A stretch of 64,000 nt of DNA from Crotophaga sulcirostris (Eukaryota; Chordata; Aves; Cuculiformes; Crotophagidae). Positions within the stretch are counted from its first letter, which is position 1; every line of letters begins with the position of its first letter. Below, piece by piece: positions 31,303 through 43,418 of the stretch. The translations under genes were made by a program, and so were the position numbers. Below the pieces are notes generated by a model. The model did not search any database and was not told the origin of the DNA. It saw nothing but the letters and a program-made list of their open reading frames with translations. Where the stretch lies: the NCBI GenBank assembly GCA_013397455.1, contig VYZB01000122.1:1808783-1872782 (forward strand), written 5' to 3'.

Positions 31303-31775
31303 TAGGCTCACGGATTGGTGTGGCTTGAAGCAGACCTTAAAGCCCATCCAGTTCCACCCCCCCCTGCCATGGGCAGGGACCCCTCCCACCAGCCCAGGCT
31401 GCTCAGGGCCCCATCCAACCTGGCCTTGAACACCTCCAGGCAGGGGGCACCCACAGCTTCCCTGGGCACCCTGTGCCAGGGCCTCACTGCCCTCAGTGGG
31501 AAGAATTTGTTTCGAATGTCTCATCTAAATCATCCCCTTTCCAATGTAAAGCCATTCCCCCTCATCCTATCGCTGCTTGCCCTTGTAAAAAGTCCCTCCC
31601 CAGCTTTCTTGGGGGCCCCCTTCAGGCACTGGAAGGCCACTATGAGGTCCTCCTGGAGTCGTCTTCAGGCTGAACAAGCCCAACTCTCTCAGCCTGTCCT
31701 CATAGCAGAGGTTCTCCAGCCCCCTGAGCATCTTAGTAGCCCTCTTCTGGACCCATTCAAACAGTTCTATAACCC
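31303..31775 (-). mobile_element. CR1 LINE fragment, inverted relative to 29965-30525
   Basis: The complement of the CR1 3' region: 'cttaaagcccatccagttcc' at the 3' end through 'ggacccattcaaacagttctat' at the 5' limit. By eye it is closely similar to the copy in CCT5 intron 1. It lies in the untranslated 5' part of ATPSCKMT. Confidence 0.9.
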
Positions 31776-31787
31776 CCTAAAAAGAAC

Positions 31788-32310
31788 AATCATAGAAGTG
31801 CCTGGTTGGAAAAGATCTTTGAGCTTGTGGAATCCAAGCACACCTATGCACTACTAAACCATATGCCTGAGAAACTTGTCTACCTGTCTTTTAAACACCT
31901 CCAGGGATGGTGACTAAGCCACCTCCCTGAGCAGCTGTGCCAGTACCTGACCACCCTTTCAGTGAAGAAATTTTTCCTAATGTTTAGTCTGAACCTCCCC
32001 TGGCACAACCTGTGGCCATTGTGTCTTGTCCTGTCACCTGGGAGAAGAGATCAACACTCACGGTGCTACAACCTGCTTTCAGGCAGTTGTAGATAGTGAT
32101 GAGATATCCCCTCAGCCTCCTCCAGGCTAAGCAGCCCCAGTTCCCTCAGCCTTTCCTCATAGGGCTTGTTCTCCAGCCCCTTCACCAGGTTTGTTGCCTT
32201 TCTCCAAATGTACTCCAGCACCTCAATGCCTTTCTTGTAGTGAGAGGCCTGAAACCACGCAGTATTCAGGCTACAGCCTTGAACAACTGCTCAGGGACAT
32301 TTCCCTGAGA
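31788..32310 (-). mobile_element. CR1 LINE fragment, second subfamily
   Basis: Begins 'aatcatagaagtgcctggttgg' and continues 'cactactaaaccatatgcctgag', 'cctccagggatggtgac' and 'ttcagtgaagaaatttttcc'. It is directly joined to the previous CR1 and matches 63195-63465 in subfamily. Confidence 0.88.
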
Positions 32311-32454
32311 GTGGACATTCAGTGGCCCATGATGGGAAGTTCTATGCCCACTGGCTGGGAAGGACTCGGATCTTTGAGTGGAAATAGCTTTTTTCCCTTG
32401 AGAAATAACCTGGTGGGTCAGCATCTCAAAAGCAGCGATAGTAACATTTCCCTA

Positions 32455-32565
32455 GGATGAAGGAATCGGCTAAAGGGGTAATGGTTGGACTCAATGATCG
32501 TAAAGGTCTTCAGTGATATTTAAGGACTTTTCCAACCTAAATGATACAATGATTCTATGGTACAA
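32455..32565 (+). mobile_element. CR1 3' tail fragment
   Basis: A block like 'ggttggactcaatgatcgta', then 'ccaacctaaatgat' and 'aatgattctatgg', is a CR1 3' end in + orientation. It is opposite in direction to the two CR1 pieces just upstream. Confidence 0.7.
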
Positions 32566-32677
32566 ACTTTTTTCCTGATGCCTTAACTCTTTAATATAAT
32601 ACATTACTTTGTATTAAGTGAGCACATAATAAAGCTCTTGGAGAAAACACTCTTTTTAACCTCTGTCTCTAGGTGTG

Positions 32678-32956
32678 ATGTCCAAGGTGCTAGCAAATAA
32701 GAGCCATGCGTCAGGCCCACAAGTGGATTGTGAGGGCGGCTCCAAAAGGAGGAGCTGGGGGCTGTTTGTCACTGCTGGTGTCGGTGGCACCTTGGTGGCA
32801 CTCTATGCTGTGGCCACCCCCTTTGTGACTCCAGCTCTGAGGAAAGTGTGTCTGCCCTTCGTTCCTGCAACTTCCACTCAGATCCAGAATGTGCTGAAGA
32901 TGTTAGAAAACAGAAGTGGCTCCCTTGTTGACATTGGTAGCGGCGATGGCCGTATT
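32678..32956 (+). CDS. ATPSCKMT: ATPSCKMT coding exon 1
   Basis: Residues 1-93: N-tail, membrane segment and SAM motif I, ending GDGRI at donor gtaagt. The ATG lies five bases after the acceptor. The frame is open back to the acceptor, so a coding upstream exon cannot be excluded. Confidence 0.9.
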
Positions 32957-33990
32957 GTAAGTTATGGACATCGCCTTCCTTTTACGTCACCTCTCAAAAA
33001 AGTGCCAAGCACTCTAGCCGTGGCTGCTGTTATTTTCTCATATTTATTAATGTCTTGGTTTTGGCATCCAGTCTTTTTTGTTTGAGCCTTATGAAAAGGC
33101 TGAAAGCTGAGAAAGTTTTACATTCAGTTTAGGTGAGTAATCAATATTTTTTGCTCCAGTCTTACCTGCAGCTTGATAAGGTTATGTACAAAATGATAAC
33201 TTCATCCTGCTGGCTGGAGGGAGCTGCACTGTATTCACATGAAAAGATGCAATTGAGGTATTGGTATTGTGATTCCCAGAGAGCTGTGATTCCACATAGG
33301 TTTATAGCTGCATCGCATGAGGCTCTGAGATTAAATAGCAACCTGCTTTTGGAGCTGCAACTCTATGTGTATTGTATAAAGGTGATAGGAGAGCAAACAA
33401 GAATGAGAAATGAGTGATGAATTACAAAAATAAAAATCTTGATGTTAGAACAGTAGATTTCACCTTGTGTGGGCTGCCCTACTTCAAAATGTATGTGGTG
33501 AAACTAGAATAATTGCCAAGAGAAATGGTGAGAATCACCAAAGCCAAAGGGATACTGTGCTTCCAGGACATTGTCTGACTGCCTGTTTGTGAAATGTGAT
33601 GGTGAGGCTATAGTGGAGAACGCTGTGGGGTGGTATTTTTTTGTAGTTGTGCTGTTTTGTGTGCCGTTTCCTAACCACCTGCTTCAGGTCAGTTTTAGCA
33701 ATGGGATAGCACTTTAAATGGGATTTTGATGGAAACAAGTAAGTTCTTGAATTCTGCCTTTGTCCATCTTTCATGTGAATGAGTCAACCATTTATCCTCA
33801 CTGAAAAATTCAGTGTGGAAATCCAAACCTGTGGAAGTTGCTTAGAAAGAATTGTGCCCAAGTAAGAAACGGAGAAGAGCATGTAGGTATGAGAGAGCTG
33901 CAGTTTCTGATGCCCTCTCTGCTCTGCATTCTGGTTGTTGACCCTCATCTGAGGCACCTAATTTCACTAGGTACTGTGTGTTTAATTTTG

Positions 33991-34027
<37 letters not shown>

Positions 34028-37000
34028 TTATACGTATAAATACATATATATATATATAAAATGCCTAAATGGAGACTGAACGCTACTTGCAGAACCAGGT
34101 AGTTCTCCTGCTTGGTGTTGTCTTAATGCATCTGTCCTGAAAAATGTTGAGCTTCTGTTCAGATACTTTTAAATATGTAGCAGTTACTCAGGTGTAATCA
34201 ATGGATAAATAATGACTATATTTTTATTTCCCAGCATGGTAAAAATGTCAGATTCTTTTAGTATATTTGCAAATGCTGTGTGCATGATGAAAGCTGCATT
34301 ATTTTAATGGTGTGTCTAGGTAATGCTGTTGGAGAAGTTCTATTAAGAAATATGTACTTCTTTCTGATTTCACCTTGCCTGTTCCGTAATTCATAGTTCT
34401 CCAGGCTTTTCCTGATAAAAACTTGGCACTAACATTTTAAATTATGACTTAAACTTTAATTCTGGAAACTGGTGCCCTTATGTATTTTCCTTTTTATTTT
34501 TATTTTTTCTTTTTCTAAGAAATTGGTAGGCTTTGATCTTTTTTGAATACATATGCAATACAGATTAACAATTCTAAATCCTAGGGTCTAATTTAGAGGA
34601 GTGTCTTTGAAAATGTATTTGTTATCTTAATTACTTTTTGCCTTTTAAAGTGATATATGATTGGATGGAACCAATACTGTGAGATTACTTGTGGCATTTT
34701 TTTCAAGTTTTTAACCTACATTTAAATTTTTGACCTACATTTTTTAAAACATATTTGTAGGTTAACAGGTTACTTTCATACTCTTTTTATTGGTAGGTCT
34801 CAGCTTATTTGAGAAGCAGTGATGGATAGGCACTTCAGTGCTCTAGTTTTGGGCATTTCTGCTTGTATATTTCACTGTTCTTTTCATGGTCAATTTCGGT
34901 ACCCTTTAATTCAAAGGTAGCAGCATTAATATGTTAAAGTAAACTTTTCTGTAAGTCATAGACATACTACAAGCTTACAACTTTACCCTGTGAGTGTTTA
35001 AGTGGTTAATATTTTTCGCCTGAATATATCTGTTAATTTTAGTGGGTCTAGTCATAATACTAAAATGTAGTCTGACGTTTTGTTTGCTATACTACTAATC
35101 TGATGGGGATTAAAACCTGAGTGATTTACAAAAATGCCTTCCTTAGTTTTGTTTACAATATAAATCAATGTGCTCCTGTTTAGATGAATACATTTTCTCT
35201 GTTTCTAAGTAGAGATCTGTTTTCTTCCCTGTAGGTGATAGCAGCTGCAAAAAAGGGATTCAAAGCTGTTGGTTATGAATTAAATCCCTGGCTAGTCTGG
35301 TACTCTAGATACCGTGCCTGGAGAGATGGGGTACACCAGAACACCAAATTTTATATTTCGGACTTATGGAAGGTGGGTGGTGAAATACACAAAAACGAAT
35401 ACGGGATGTTTGAGATATTTCAATAATTTGGAAATACTTTCTTTAAAGAGCAAGAATGCTGACTGTCTGCGACTGCTGAGTTGGGCTTTGAGAAAAGTGC
35501 CTTAACCCATAAAAGCTAGATTCACAGCATAATACTCTGCTCTGCTGGTTTTGTGCTTCAGTGAAGTGCTGTTCTTTCTCAGTACTATGTCATGCTTGTG
35601 CCTGTTGAATGATGTGGGGTGGTGTAATTTCAGGCTTCACTGAGACCTGATTCTATGGAGTCAGTAACAAGACTTTTACTTTCCTAATGTGTAAGATCAC
35701 AATATCTCGTCTGACATTTTGTTAGACACATGTTCTTCTCTAGCTGTGCAATGTGTTACCTGGTTTTGAGTGTTGCTTTGAGATAACTTACATATACGTG
35801 ACTGAGATTCAATTTTTAATCATTTGAATCACAATTGTCTCTTCAATGAGGTGTGCTTTTTTAGGTCATATTTATGTGGGCCTCTCCCCTGCTATTCCTG
35901 TAAAGGTTATGGGTTTTATTTGTTGTTTTTGGCTTTTTTGTTTGGTGTGTTTTTGTGGGTGGGATTTGGAGGTTTTTTTAAGAATGGCATTTTATAATGA
36001 GTTTTGGGTGGAAGTGTGAATGTACTGGTTTTATCTTTGTTCAGAGAGGAGCACAGGAAAAGTTCATGGCACTGACCAGAAGAAACGAGTTATTAGATTG
36101 CCTGGGAAGTTTTTATAGCTAGCTAACATTTAACAAAAGTGGGAACAAACTTAAAACATACTTCATTTTAACATATATAGGATTTGTGGACAAACTTAGC
36201 CATGAGTAAAATCATGTAGGTATTTTCTAAATTAATACTTTCTATGCTACTAGAATTGGTGCCATAATCTTGGCCAGGCAGTACATTTTTTTTGCTCTTC
36301 AGCAATATAAAATAGTCTTTATATGGAAATTTGTGTGGTGAAAAGTTGAAATGGGATCTCCTTTCTTATTTTTGGACTAAATCCCTGTTGAAATGATCAC
36401 AGCTAGAGGAATTAGGGGAACAGAATGGTAAGAACATCTGCAAATATGAATGCCATTTTCATCAAGACTTGTTCTTAAATTTTATTTTAGGTTTCTTTTT
36501 CCCATTACACGAATGTGGTTGTTTTTGGAGTACCTCAAATGGTAAGTTAACTATTTTTGCATTGTTCAGTTATTTTAATACTAAGGCATTTAGTGCTAGT
36601 ACATTCATCTGCAAAATGAACCAACCTACAGAATGTCAAAGATAGTTAGTACTAGTGTTCTGATATTTCATTGTTGCTTATTAATTATGTCCATGACAAA
36701 ACCTGTTAAAACTCATGGCAGTGTGCAGACTGGAGCCCTCAAAGTACATGTTTGGGTTTTTTTTGAGAAGTATTTCCTGTTCATTAGTTCAGAACTAAAA
36801 TGAAAACTACTGTGCTCAGGCTGCCTGAGGGGAACATGATAGATTGGTTCTTGAAAATTCAGTTTTTCACACTGAAGAACAGAAGAGTTTGCAGGGAGAG
36901 GATGAAGTAAGAAATTTGCTACAGCTGATTTTTGGGAATCTTGTTAGAGGAGAGTATTGAACTTTGCTTATGTTCTCCAAAAACCAGAACACCTCAAACA

Positions 37001-40000
37001 GGCCAGCAGCTAGTATATTGCAATAATCCCTTTCCCTGTGTTAGATGATGAAGGTTTAGGAAGGGAGATGAATACCTCAAGTATAATTGCTAGACTACAA
37101 GTCCACAAATTCTTTGCCTTTTAGAAAGGCTTTGTAGCCTATGTTCATTGTGTCCCTAGGAAAACTGCATTCTTCAAACCTCATGTAGAAAGTAACTTGC
37201 ATAGTGCCTGATCTAGTGTTGTATTCGATAAATTCAGTCAGATTTTACATTTGCTTTGACGTGTGGCTTGATCTGTTTTTCTTGTTTTTCTATGAGAAAA
37301 GAGAAAATCTTCAGTATTCTTGATATTTTTGATTGGAATCTTCTATGTAGGTTGAATGCATATGGAGGAGTGAAACAGAAATATCCTATAAATGCTTCTG
37401 TATTGCTTCTTTAAGGCAGATGTGGGATGAAATGAACGAGGAGCTTTCTGTGATGCTATACCACACAATGTACACTAATATTTCTGTGTTAATAACAGAA
37501 AGATGCAACAAAAAGCATAGTAAGATTTCCCTGTTTTCTGCTTTTCTTTAACGACATTGGAATTAAATACCTAATTCAGATTCAACTCATGTTGGAAAGT
37601 GAAGTGAAAATATATTCCCCCACTCTCCCTCCCCCACTCCTTCACTTTTGTGGGTGGCTTCTTAGTGAGAACTGTGATCTTACCTGTGCTACAGATGTTC
37701 CCAGGTTTGAATGTTGTGTGCGCTCGACCTTGGGTTCCAGGAGGGGGCAGTATAAATACTTGAATTTGTAGTCAGAAATTCTGCAGTTGCACTGAGGGGA
37801 AATGTGCGGGTGAAGAAAGATGTTTCAGTAAACTAGAAATAAATAAATGCCCTGGGAAAATGTGAGTAAACCTAGCAGCAATACTGGATTAACTTTAAAT
37901 GTAATAGTATAAAGTGGGATAAATTAGAAACAGCTATGATAGAAAGAGTAGCTGTAGGGCTCAGAATAACTTCAGTGGACTCAGTAAATACTAGACTACA
38001 TTTTTCCAATAAAAATACTGCCTGGTAAAAGATCCAAACATGAACGACTGTGTTTCCTGAGCATTAGTTTGCTCATGATGCCCTTTAAATTTACTTCAGA
38101 AGTTGTGAAAGCTTAGCCTTCTGAATGACTAAATTGATCTTCTAGAAATTTTAATGCATTTTGTCTTTTTTTACTGAGAGCAGTAGATATCTCTAGTTTT
38201 TTTAAAAAATACTGTTCTTATTTGATGCTGTCACACAGTGCTTTTATTTCATATCCAAGATTAGTTTACAGAAGCTGGATTTATTGATCTTCAGGGAAGA
38301 CTAAGATCTCTCTGTTCTTGGAACCGTCTGAGGGAAGGTGTGTTTGTCTGTGAGTCATGGCAGAGAGAATTTTACTTTTTCAGGGTGGGAGGACAGAATT
38401 CTTTGCAGGTGTTTGCGTTCGTAGCTTCTGTGTGTTTTAACTGATTATACACTGTACAAAGGGTTTACTAAAATGTGTATCTGTCTAGACATACAGAAAA
38501 CCTTGGCTTGCTGTAAAATACAGTGTGATTATAGCACCTATGCTACTGAAAGGTTTAGCTTAAAAATATTTCAACTGTTTGTTTCAAGGATACAATTATT
38601 TTTGACTGAACTATTAATGAAGTTTTCTCATTTGAGCTAGTAGAGACATGTCACTAATTTTCATAATTATTAAAAAGTAGGCTATGTCTACATTTGTAAT
38701 ACCTGTAGCCATGCGGTCTTTCCTTTTCTGGTGTATCAGTTCAGTTTGCGATGCCAAAATGGGCTCATTTTTTCTAGTTTATTTAAGGTGCGGTAGCAAA
38801 AATGTTTAAAAGCATTTGCTGTATGGATGAAATCAGAGCATAGAATGTTTGAAAATATTCAGAGGTAACTCTTTGATATATTAGATCTATGACTATAATT
38901 TTCCTAAAATATTCCATTGTAAGCTGAAATGTGGCTATAATAGGATGTTACATGAAAGTTATAACCTGCATGTCTGTGATAGTGGAAGCTATCTGCAACC
39001 TTTGAAAATGTAATTTCTTCAGTCAGTTTTGTTTACTAGTAGTGTTTTGGGTTTTTTCTTTTTTTACTGCTGATTTTTTTTAATTTATTTTATGTCCTTT
39101 GTGACTTAAAGTTAGCTGTATTTGTTTTAACCTTTTAATATCTAAATGCAGTGTCACTGTATCAAAGTAAATAGATTTTTACATGGAATAGAATTAACCT
39201 GTGGAGCTTGCTGTTATAATCACTCCTTGAGATAGATACAGTATGTAAGAATAAAAAGAATTCCAAATGGATATGCACTGATCTACTTAAGGATAACATC
39301 AAACTTTTCCAGAGGACAAAAATGGCTTAATCTATAACGTTTCATTTTTTTTTCCCTAGAAATTAATCACTGTCTGGGTTGAGAAAGAAATTTTTTTCAA
39401 GTCCAGATGTGTTAATTCATTTCTCACTTAATCCATAGCAGAATTTGAAACTACTTATTGAAAAGAGAGTATATGACTGAGCAGAGTGTTGCTCTATTCT
39501 GGAAAAGTAGTGATATTTCCCTTGGCTTTTGCATCTGCTCAGTTGTTTTGAGTGGAGGAAAGCTAGACTGTAGTCTTCAACCAAGGAGAGCTGCATAGTG
39601 GTGTTTGACATGGTTCCCCACAACATCCTTCTCTAAGTTGGAGAGGTACGGATTTGATGGATGGACTGTTCAGTGGAAAAGGAATTGGTAAGGAAATATC
39701 TCTGACAATGACATGTACAGTGGGATTGAGGACACTCAGCACGTTTGCAGACAGCACCAAGCTGAGTGATGCAGTTGACACGCCTGAGGGACAGGATGCC
39801 ATCCAGAGGGGCCTGGACAAGCTTGTGAAGTGGGCCCATGTGCATCTCATGAGGTTCAACGAAGCCAAGTGCAAGGTTGTGCACCTGGGTTGGGGCAATC
39901 CCAAGCACAAATACAGGCTAGGGGATGAAGGAATTGAGAGCAGCCCTGTGGAGAAGGATTTGGGAGTACTGGTGGATGAAAAGCTCAACATGAGCAAGCA

Positions 40001-41409
40001 ATGTGTGCTTGCAGCCCAGAAAGCCAACTGTATCCTGGGCTGCATCAAGAGAAGTGTGACCAGCAGGTCAAGGGAGGTGATTCTGCCCCTCCACTCTGCT
40101 CTGGTGAGCCCCAACCTGGAGTTCTGTGCTCAGCTCTGGAGCCCTCAGCATGGGAAAGACATGGGCCTGTTGGAGCAGGTTCAGAGGAGGGACACAAAAA
40201 ATGATCAGAGGGATAGAACAGCTCTCCTGTGAAGAAAGGCTCTGAGAGTTGGGCTTGTTTGGCCTATTGGAGAGAAGGGTTTGAGGAGACCTGATTGTGG
40301 CTTTTCAGTCTTAAAGGGGGCTTATAAGGGAGATGGGGGCAGACTTCTTAGCAGGGACTGTTGTGATAGAACAAGAGGTAGCAGTTTTAAACTAAAGGAG
40401 TGTAGATTTAGACTAAATATCAGGAAGAATTTTTTTACAGTGAGGATGGTGAAACACTGGAACTTGTTGCCCTGAGTGGTGGTAGGTGAGGCTGGACCGG
40501 GCTTTGAGCAGCCTGATCTAGTTGAAGATGCTCACTGCAGGGGCATTGGTCTAGGTGGCCTTTAAAAGTTACTTCCAACCCAAAGCATTCTATGAATCTA
40601 TATGCTGTTTCATCCGTACTGCTGTAGGGACTGACATGCATATGTGAACAAACTGGAGCCAACAAAGCTCAATTTTAGTAGTATTTAAAATATCAGTGCT
40701 TTGCTATACAGTGACAGCAGAATATTTGCTTTGGGTTGTTGACCATATGATTTGAGTGTCCATGGATCTGTTTTGGAGTTAGCCTGGAAATTATGAGGCA
40801 TTGGCCTTTTGTGTATCACATAATATTTCATGCAACTTCAGGTGTCATAAAGAGCATAAATTCAGGCAGCTGAACTCTCATTCTATACAGGGAAGAATCC
40901 TAGTGAAGAAAATCATGAACTGAAACATGCAAAGTCTTTTCTTAATTTGTGAGGTTTTTTTATCTGAGGGATTATCTACATTTTTGATTGAATTTTTAGG
41001 ACACAGAGTTATGATTTTCTTGATCTCACCAATCAGGGCACAATAACTATTTTCTAGTTTTGGATATTCTTTGTGAATGCATCAAAACCAAAGTGTATGT
41101 CATGGTTTCCTAATGTTTTTCCCCAAAATTCCTCAAACCTTGGACATCTCTTGAACACTTGAATTACATTCTAAAGAGAATGCTTCTGTTTCTCACTACT
41201 TCTGAAAACTTTTTATTGTTGCTCAACAGATGCCACAGTTGGAGAAGAAGCTAGAGGAAGAACTTGAATATGATGCCAGAATCATTGCCTGTCGTTTTCC
41301 TTTCCCTTGCTGGATCCCAAATCATACTATTGGAGAGGGAATAGACACTGTGTGGGCCTATGATCTGAAACATTCTAGAGGATGTGAAACAAAAAATCCT
41401 GGAAGTTAG
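32678..41409 (+). CDS. ATPSCKMT: ATPSCKMT (FAM173B), ATP synthase c-subunit lysine N-methyltransferase
   Basis: The known family enzyme trimethylates a lysine of the ATP synthase c subunit in mitochondria. Exons 32678-32956, 35235-35372, 36491-36541 and 41230-41409 join in phase 0 at GT-AG introns to 215 aa. Visible parts are a single hydrophobic membrane segment (about 27-46, [20 protein letters not shown]), the family block [22 protein letters not shown]-binding motif [12 protein letters not shown] (83-93), then [37 protein letters not shown] and [11 protein letters not shown]. Human protein is 233 aa; the N-terminus and C-terminus here differ and the tail is shorter. The first coding exon starts at about 32673 after acceptor ctctag, so an upstream leader exon near 30.95-31.1 kb is implied but not located. 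Confidence 0.95.
32957..35234 (+). other. ATPSCKMT: ATPSCKMT intron between coding exons 1 and 2
   Basis: AT-rich, with the (TA)n tract and palindrome at 33991-34060. No other feature is recognised. Confidence 0.8.
33991..34060. repeat. (TA)n microsatellite with 18-bp perfect palindrome
   Basis: Alternating TA runs flank TATTTATACGTATAAATA at 34025-34042, which is its own reverse complement. The stretch could form a cruciform and is likely length-variable. Confidence 0.9.
35235..35372 (+). CDS. ATPSCKMT: ATPSCKMT coding exon 2
   Basis: Residues 94-139, from [18 protein letters not shown] to FYISDLWK. Acceptor ctgtag, donor gtgggt. Confidence 0.95.
35373..36490 (+). other. ATPSCKMT: ATPSCKMT intron between coding exons 2 and 3
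   Basis: Nothing recognised beyond a T- and G-rich low-complexity stretch at about 35905-35980. Confidence 0.7.
36491..36541 (+). CDS. ATPSCKMT: ATPSCKMT coding exon 3 (51-base micro-exon)
   Basis: Encodes only 17 residues, [17 protein letters not shown] (140-156), matching the human VTFSQYSNVVIFGVPQM segment. Acceptor ttttag, donor gtaagt. Confidence 0.93.
36542..41229 (+). other. ATPSCKMT: ATPSCKMT last intron
   Basis: About 4.7 kb, with one CR1 copy at 39590-40605. The rest is AT-rich with no recognised feature. Confidence 0.8.
39590..40605 (+). mobile_element. CR1 LINE fragment in the last ATPSCKMT intron
   Basis: The longest CR1 piece here, about 1 kb. It carries a 192-aa open frame (39654-40232) covering the end of the reverse transcriptase and beyond, with blocks [35 protein letters not shown] and [14 protein letters not shown]. 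The frame then breaks and resumes in another (40281-40475, [19 protein letters not shown]). The 3' end is 'aacccaaagcattctatgaatctat'. It is sense to ATPSCKMT. Confidence 0.9.
41230..41409 (+). CDS. ATPSCKMT: ATPSCKMT coding exon 4
   Basis: Residues 157-215 and TAG at 41407-41409. It includes [26 protein letters not shown] and [11 protein letters not shown]. The last 15 residues do not resemble the human tail as I recall it. Confidence 0.93.
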   Translation: MPQLEKKLEEELEYDARIIACRFPFPCWIPNHTIGEGIDTVWAYDLKHSRGCETKNPGS

Positions 41410-42582
41410 ACCAGAGACAGAATTCTAAATGTTTAATTTGTTTTTGTACTGAAACTTTTGGCTTTGACTTCACCTACTAAAGATAAAATTGACATGAACA
41501 ATGTCCCAGGATATGAAGCTACGTGTTCACTAAAATAACTGAAGTACACTGGTTATCTGAAAGCACAAAAAGGTTGGTGAAGAGTAGTTAAATACTTTAA
41601 TGTAGTTAGTAACAGTTCTGAGAAAGTTCTGTAGAAGTGGAAAACTTTACTATGGAAAATGGGATAAAACACGCTTCACTGCTCTTAAGGGGAATATATG
41701 TATAAGCTAAAATGCTCAAATTGGCGAGCTTAATTTGTGCATTCTTTCTGATTCTACATTGCATTTGTTATTGGTGTTGGAAGTGGTGTGCAAGTGGCTT
41801 CTCAAATGAGCCGTGGTTCCCAAATGTCTTCATTATGTATGCCAGTAGGCATAATGCTGCATACATCAAACTGATGAAGATTGAGTATGGTGATGATACC
41901 AATGTTTTACACCTCAGCCTTGAATGTGTACTTTTTAAAGTTGAATATGACACAACAAGCAAATATAACAAGTTGTTTAATCATCAACACAAGTGCAGCT
42001 CTTGATTATATTAATGTATTTTGATTTGACTTGTTATGTGATGACAAAATGGCAGAAATGACCCCTTACTGAATACTTCTACATGCTCAAACTTTGGATA
42101 AGGTATGGGTGAGAGTTGCTCACTTGAATGTGTCATGATGACTTGTCTCTGGTTCCAGAGCTCATTGGTCTGGGTAGCTTAGTTAAATCTCATTAGACCT
42201 CATTTAATTTATAGTTAGATTGGAAGGAAGGTTTTCAATCAGGCTTCTTTTTCCTCTCTGTTTTCTTATCTCTGAGATCTCAGACTCATGGCATCACTGC
42301 ACGGCTTTTCCTTGGAAGTGAAGCAAGTTCTCCCTTGTCATTTTGCTGATGCTGGTTTGCAATGGGGTACTAGCACTGTCATGGTGTTTTCCTTTTCTAA
42401 TGTGGTTACAACATTTTCCTGTTTTGTAGCAGTCTGCTTACTTGACCTTTCTCTTGACTCCCAGGTAAAGTTTGATTGCTTTCACCATGTGGCAGTTAAT
42501 CAAAGTTCATAGTTAGTCTCCATTGGCCCCAGTTAACATAAAATACAAATCTACACTGAGGAATGGAAAAGGTGCAGTTAGA
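41410..42582 (+). other. ATPSCKMT 3' UTR and flank
   Basis: Some of this must be 3' UTR, but I find no AATAAA before the CR1 at 42583, so the transcript end is unresolved. A 97-codon open frame (41712-42005) resembles nothing known to me. Confidence 0.5.
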
Positions 42583-43418
42583 ATCATAAAATCATAGAAT
42601 TACCCGAGTTGGAAGGGACCCAAAAGGATCATTCAGTCCAACTCATGTCCCTCCATAATACACTCCCAGCATTCGCATCATGTGACTGAGGGCATTGTCC
42701 AAATGCATCTTGAATACTGGCAGACTGGGTGCCATGACTGCTTCCTTGGGAACCTGTTCCAGTGCTGGGTGAAGGACCTCTTCCTAATATCCAGTCTAAA
42801 CCTCCCCTGGCACGTCTTCCTGCCATTACCTCTAGTCCTATCATTGGTCATCAGCAATGCCTGCTCCTCCTCCTTGCCTTGTGAGAAGGCAGTAAACAGC
42901 TATGAGGTCCCCCCTCAGTCTCCTCTTCTCTAGGCTGAACAGACCAAGTGCCTTCAGCTGCTCCTCATACGACTTCCCCTCTAGACCTTTCACCAGGTTT
43001 GTGGCCTCCTCTGGACACTCTCCAGTAGTTTGATGTCCTTTTTATACTGTGGTGCCCCATACTGCACACAGTACTCGACGTGGGGCCACACCAGTGCAGA
43101 GTAAAGCAGGACAAACGCCTCCCTCGACCGACTGGGAATGTTGTGCTTGATGCACCCCACGACACGGTTGGCCCTCTTGGCTGCCAGGGCACACTGTTGG
43201 CTCATGTTCAACTTGCTGTCGACCAGAACCCCCAGGTCCCTCTCTGCAGGACTGCTCTCCAGCCTCTCACTCCCCAGTCTGTACGTGTATCCAGGGTTGC
43301 CGTGTCCCAGGTGCAGAACCTGGCACTTGCCCTTGTTAAATTTCATGCAGTTGGAGATTGTCCAGCTCTCCAATCTGTCAAGATCCCTCTGCAGGACCTC
43401 TTTGTCCCTGAGAGTTAA
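42583..43418 (-). mobile_element. CR1 LINE fragment downstream of ATPSCKMT
   Basis: Tail 'aatcatagaattacccgagttgg' at 42592. It reads leftward from about 43418 and encodes CR1 pol blocks such as [37 protein letters not shown] and [13 protein letters not shown] (within 42990-43418). The 5-base word AGTTA occurs at both edges (42576-42580, 43413-43417) and may be a target duplication. Confidence 0.92.

Noticed and set aside
41712..42005. 97-codon open frame as a gene after ATPSCKMT
   Set aside because: It is in the likely 3' UTR or flank, has an odd composition and no recognisable domain.
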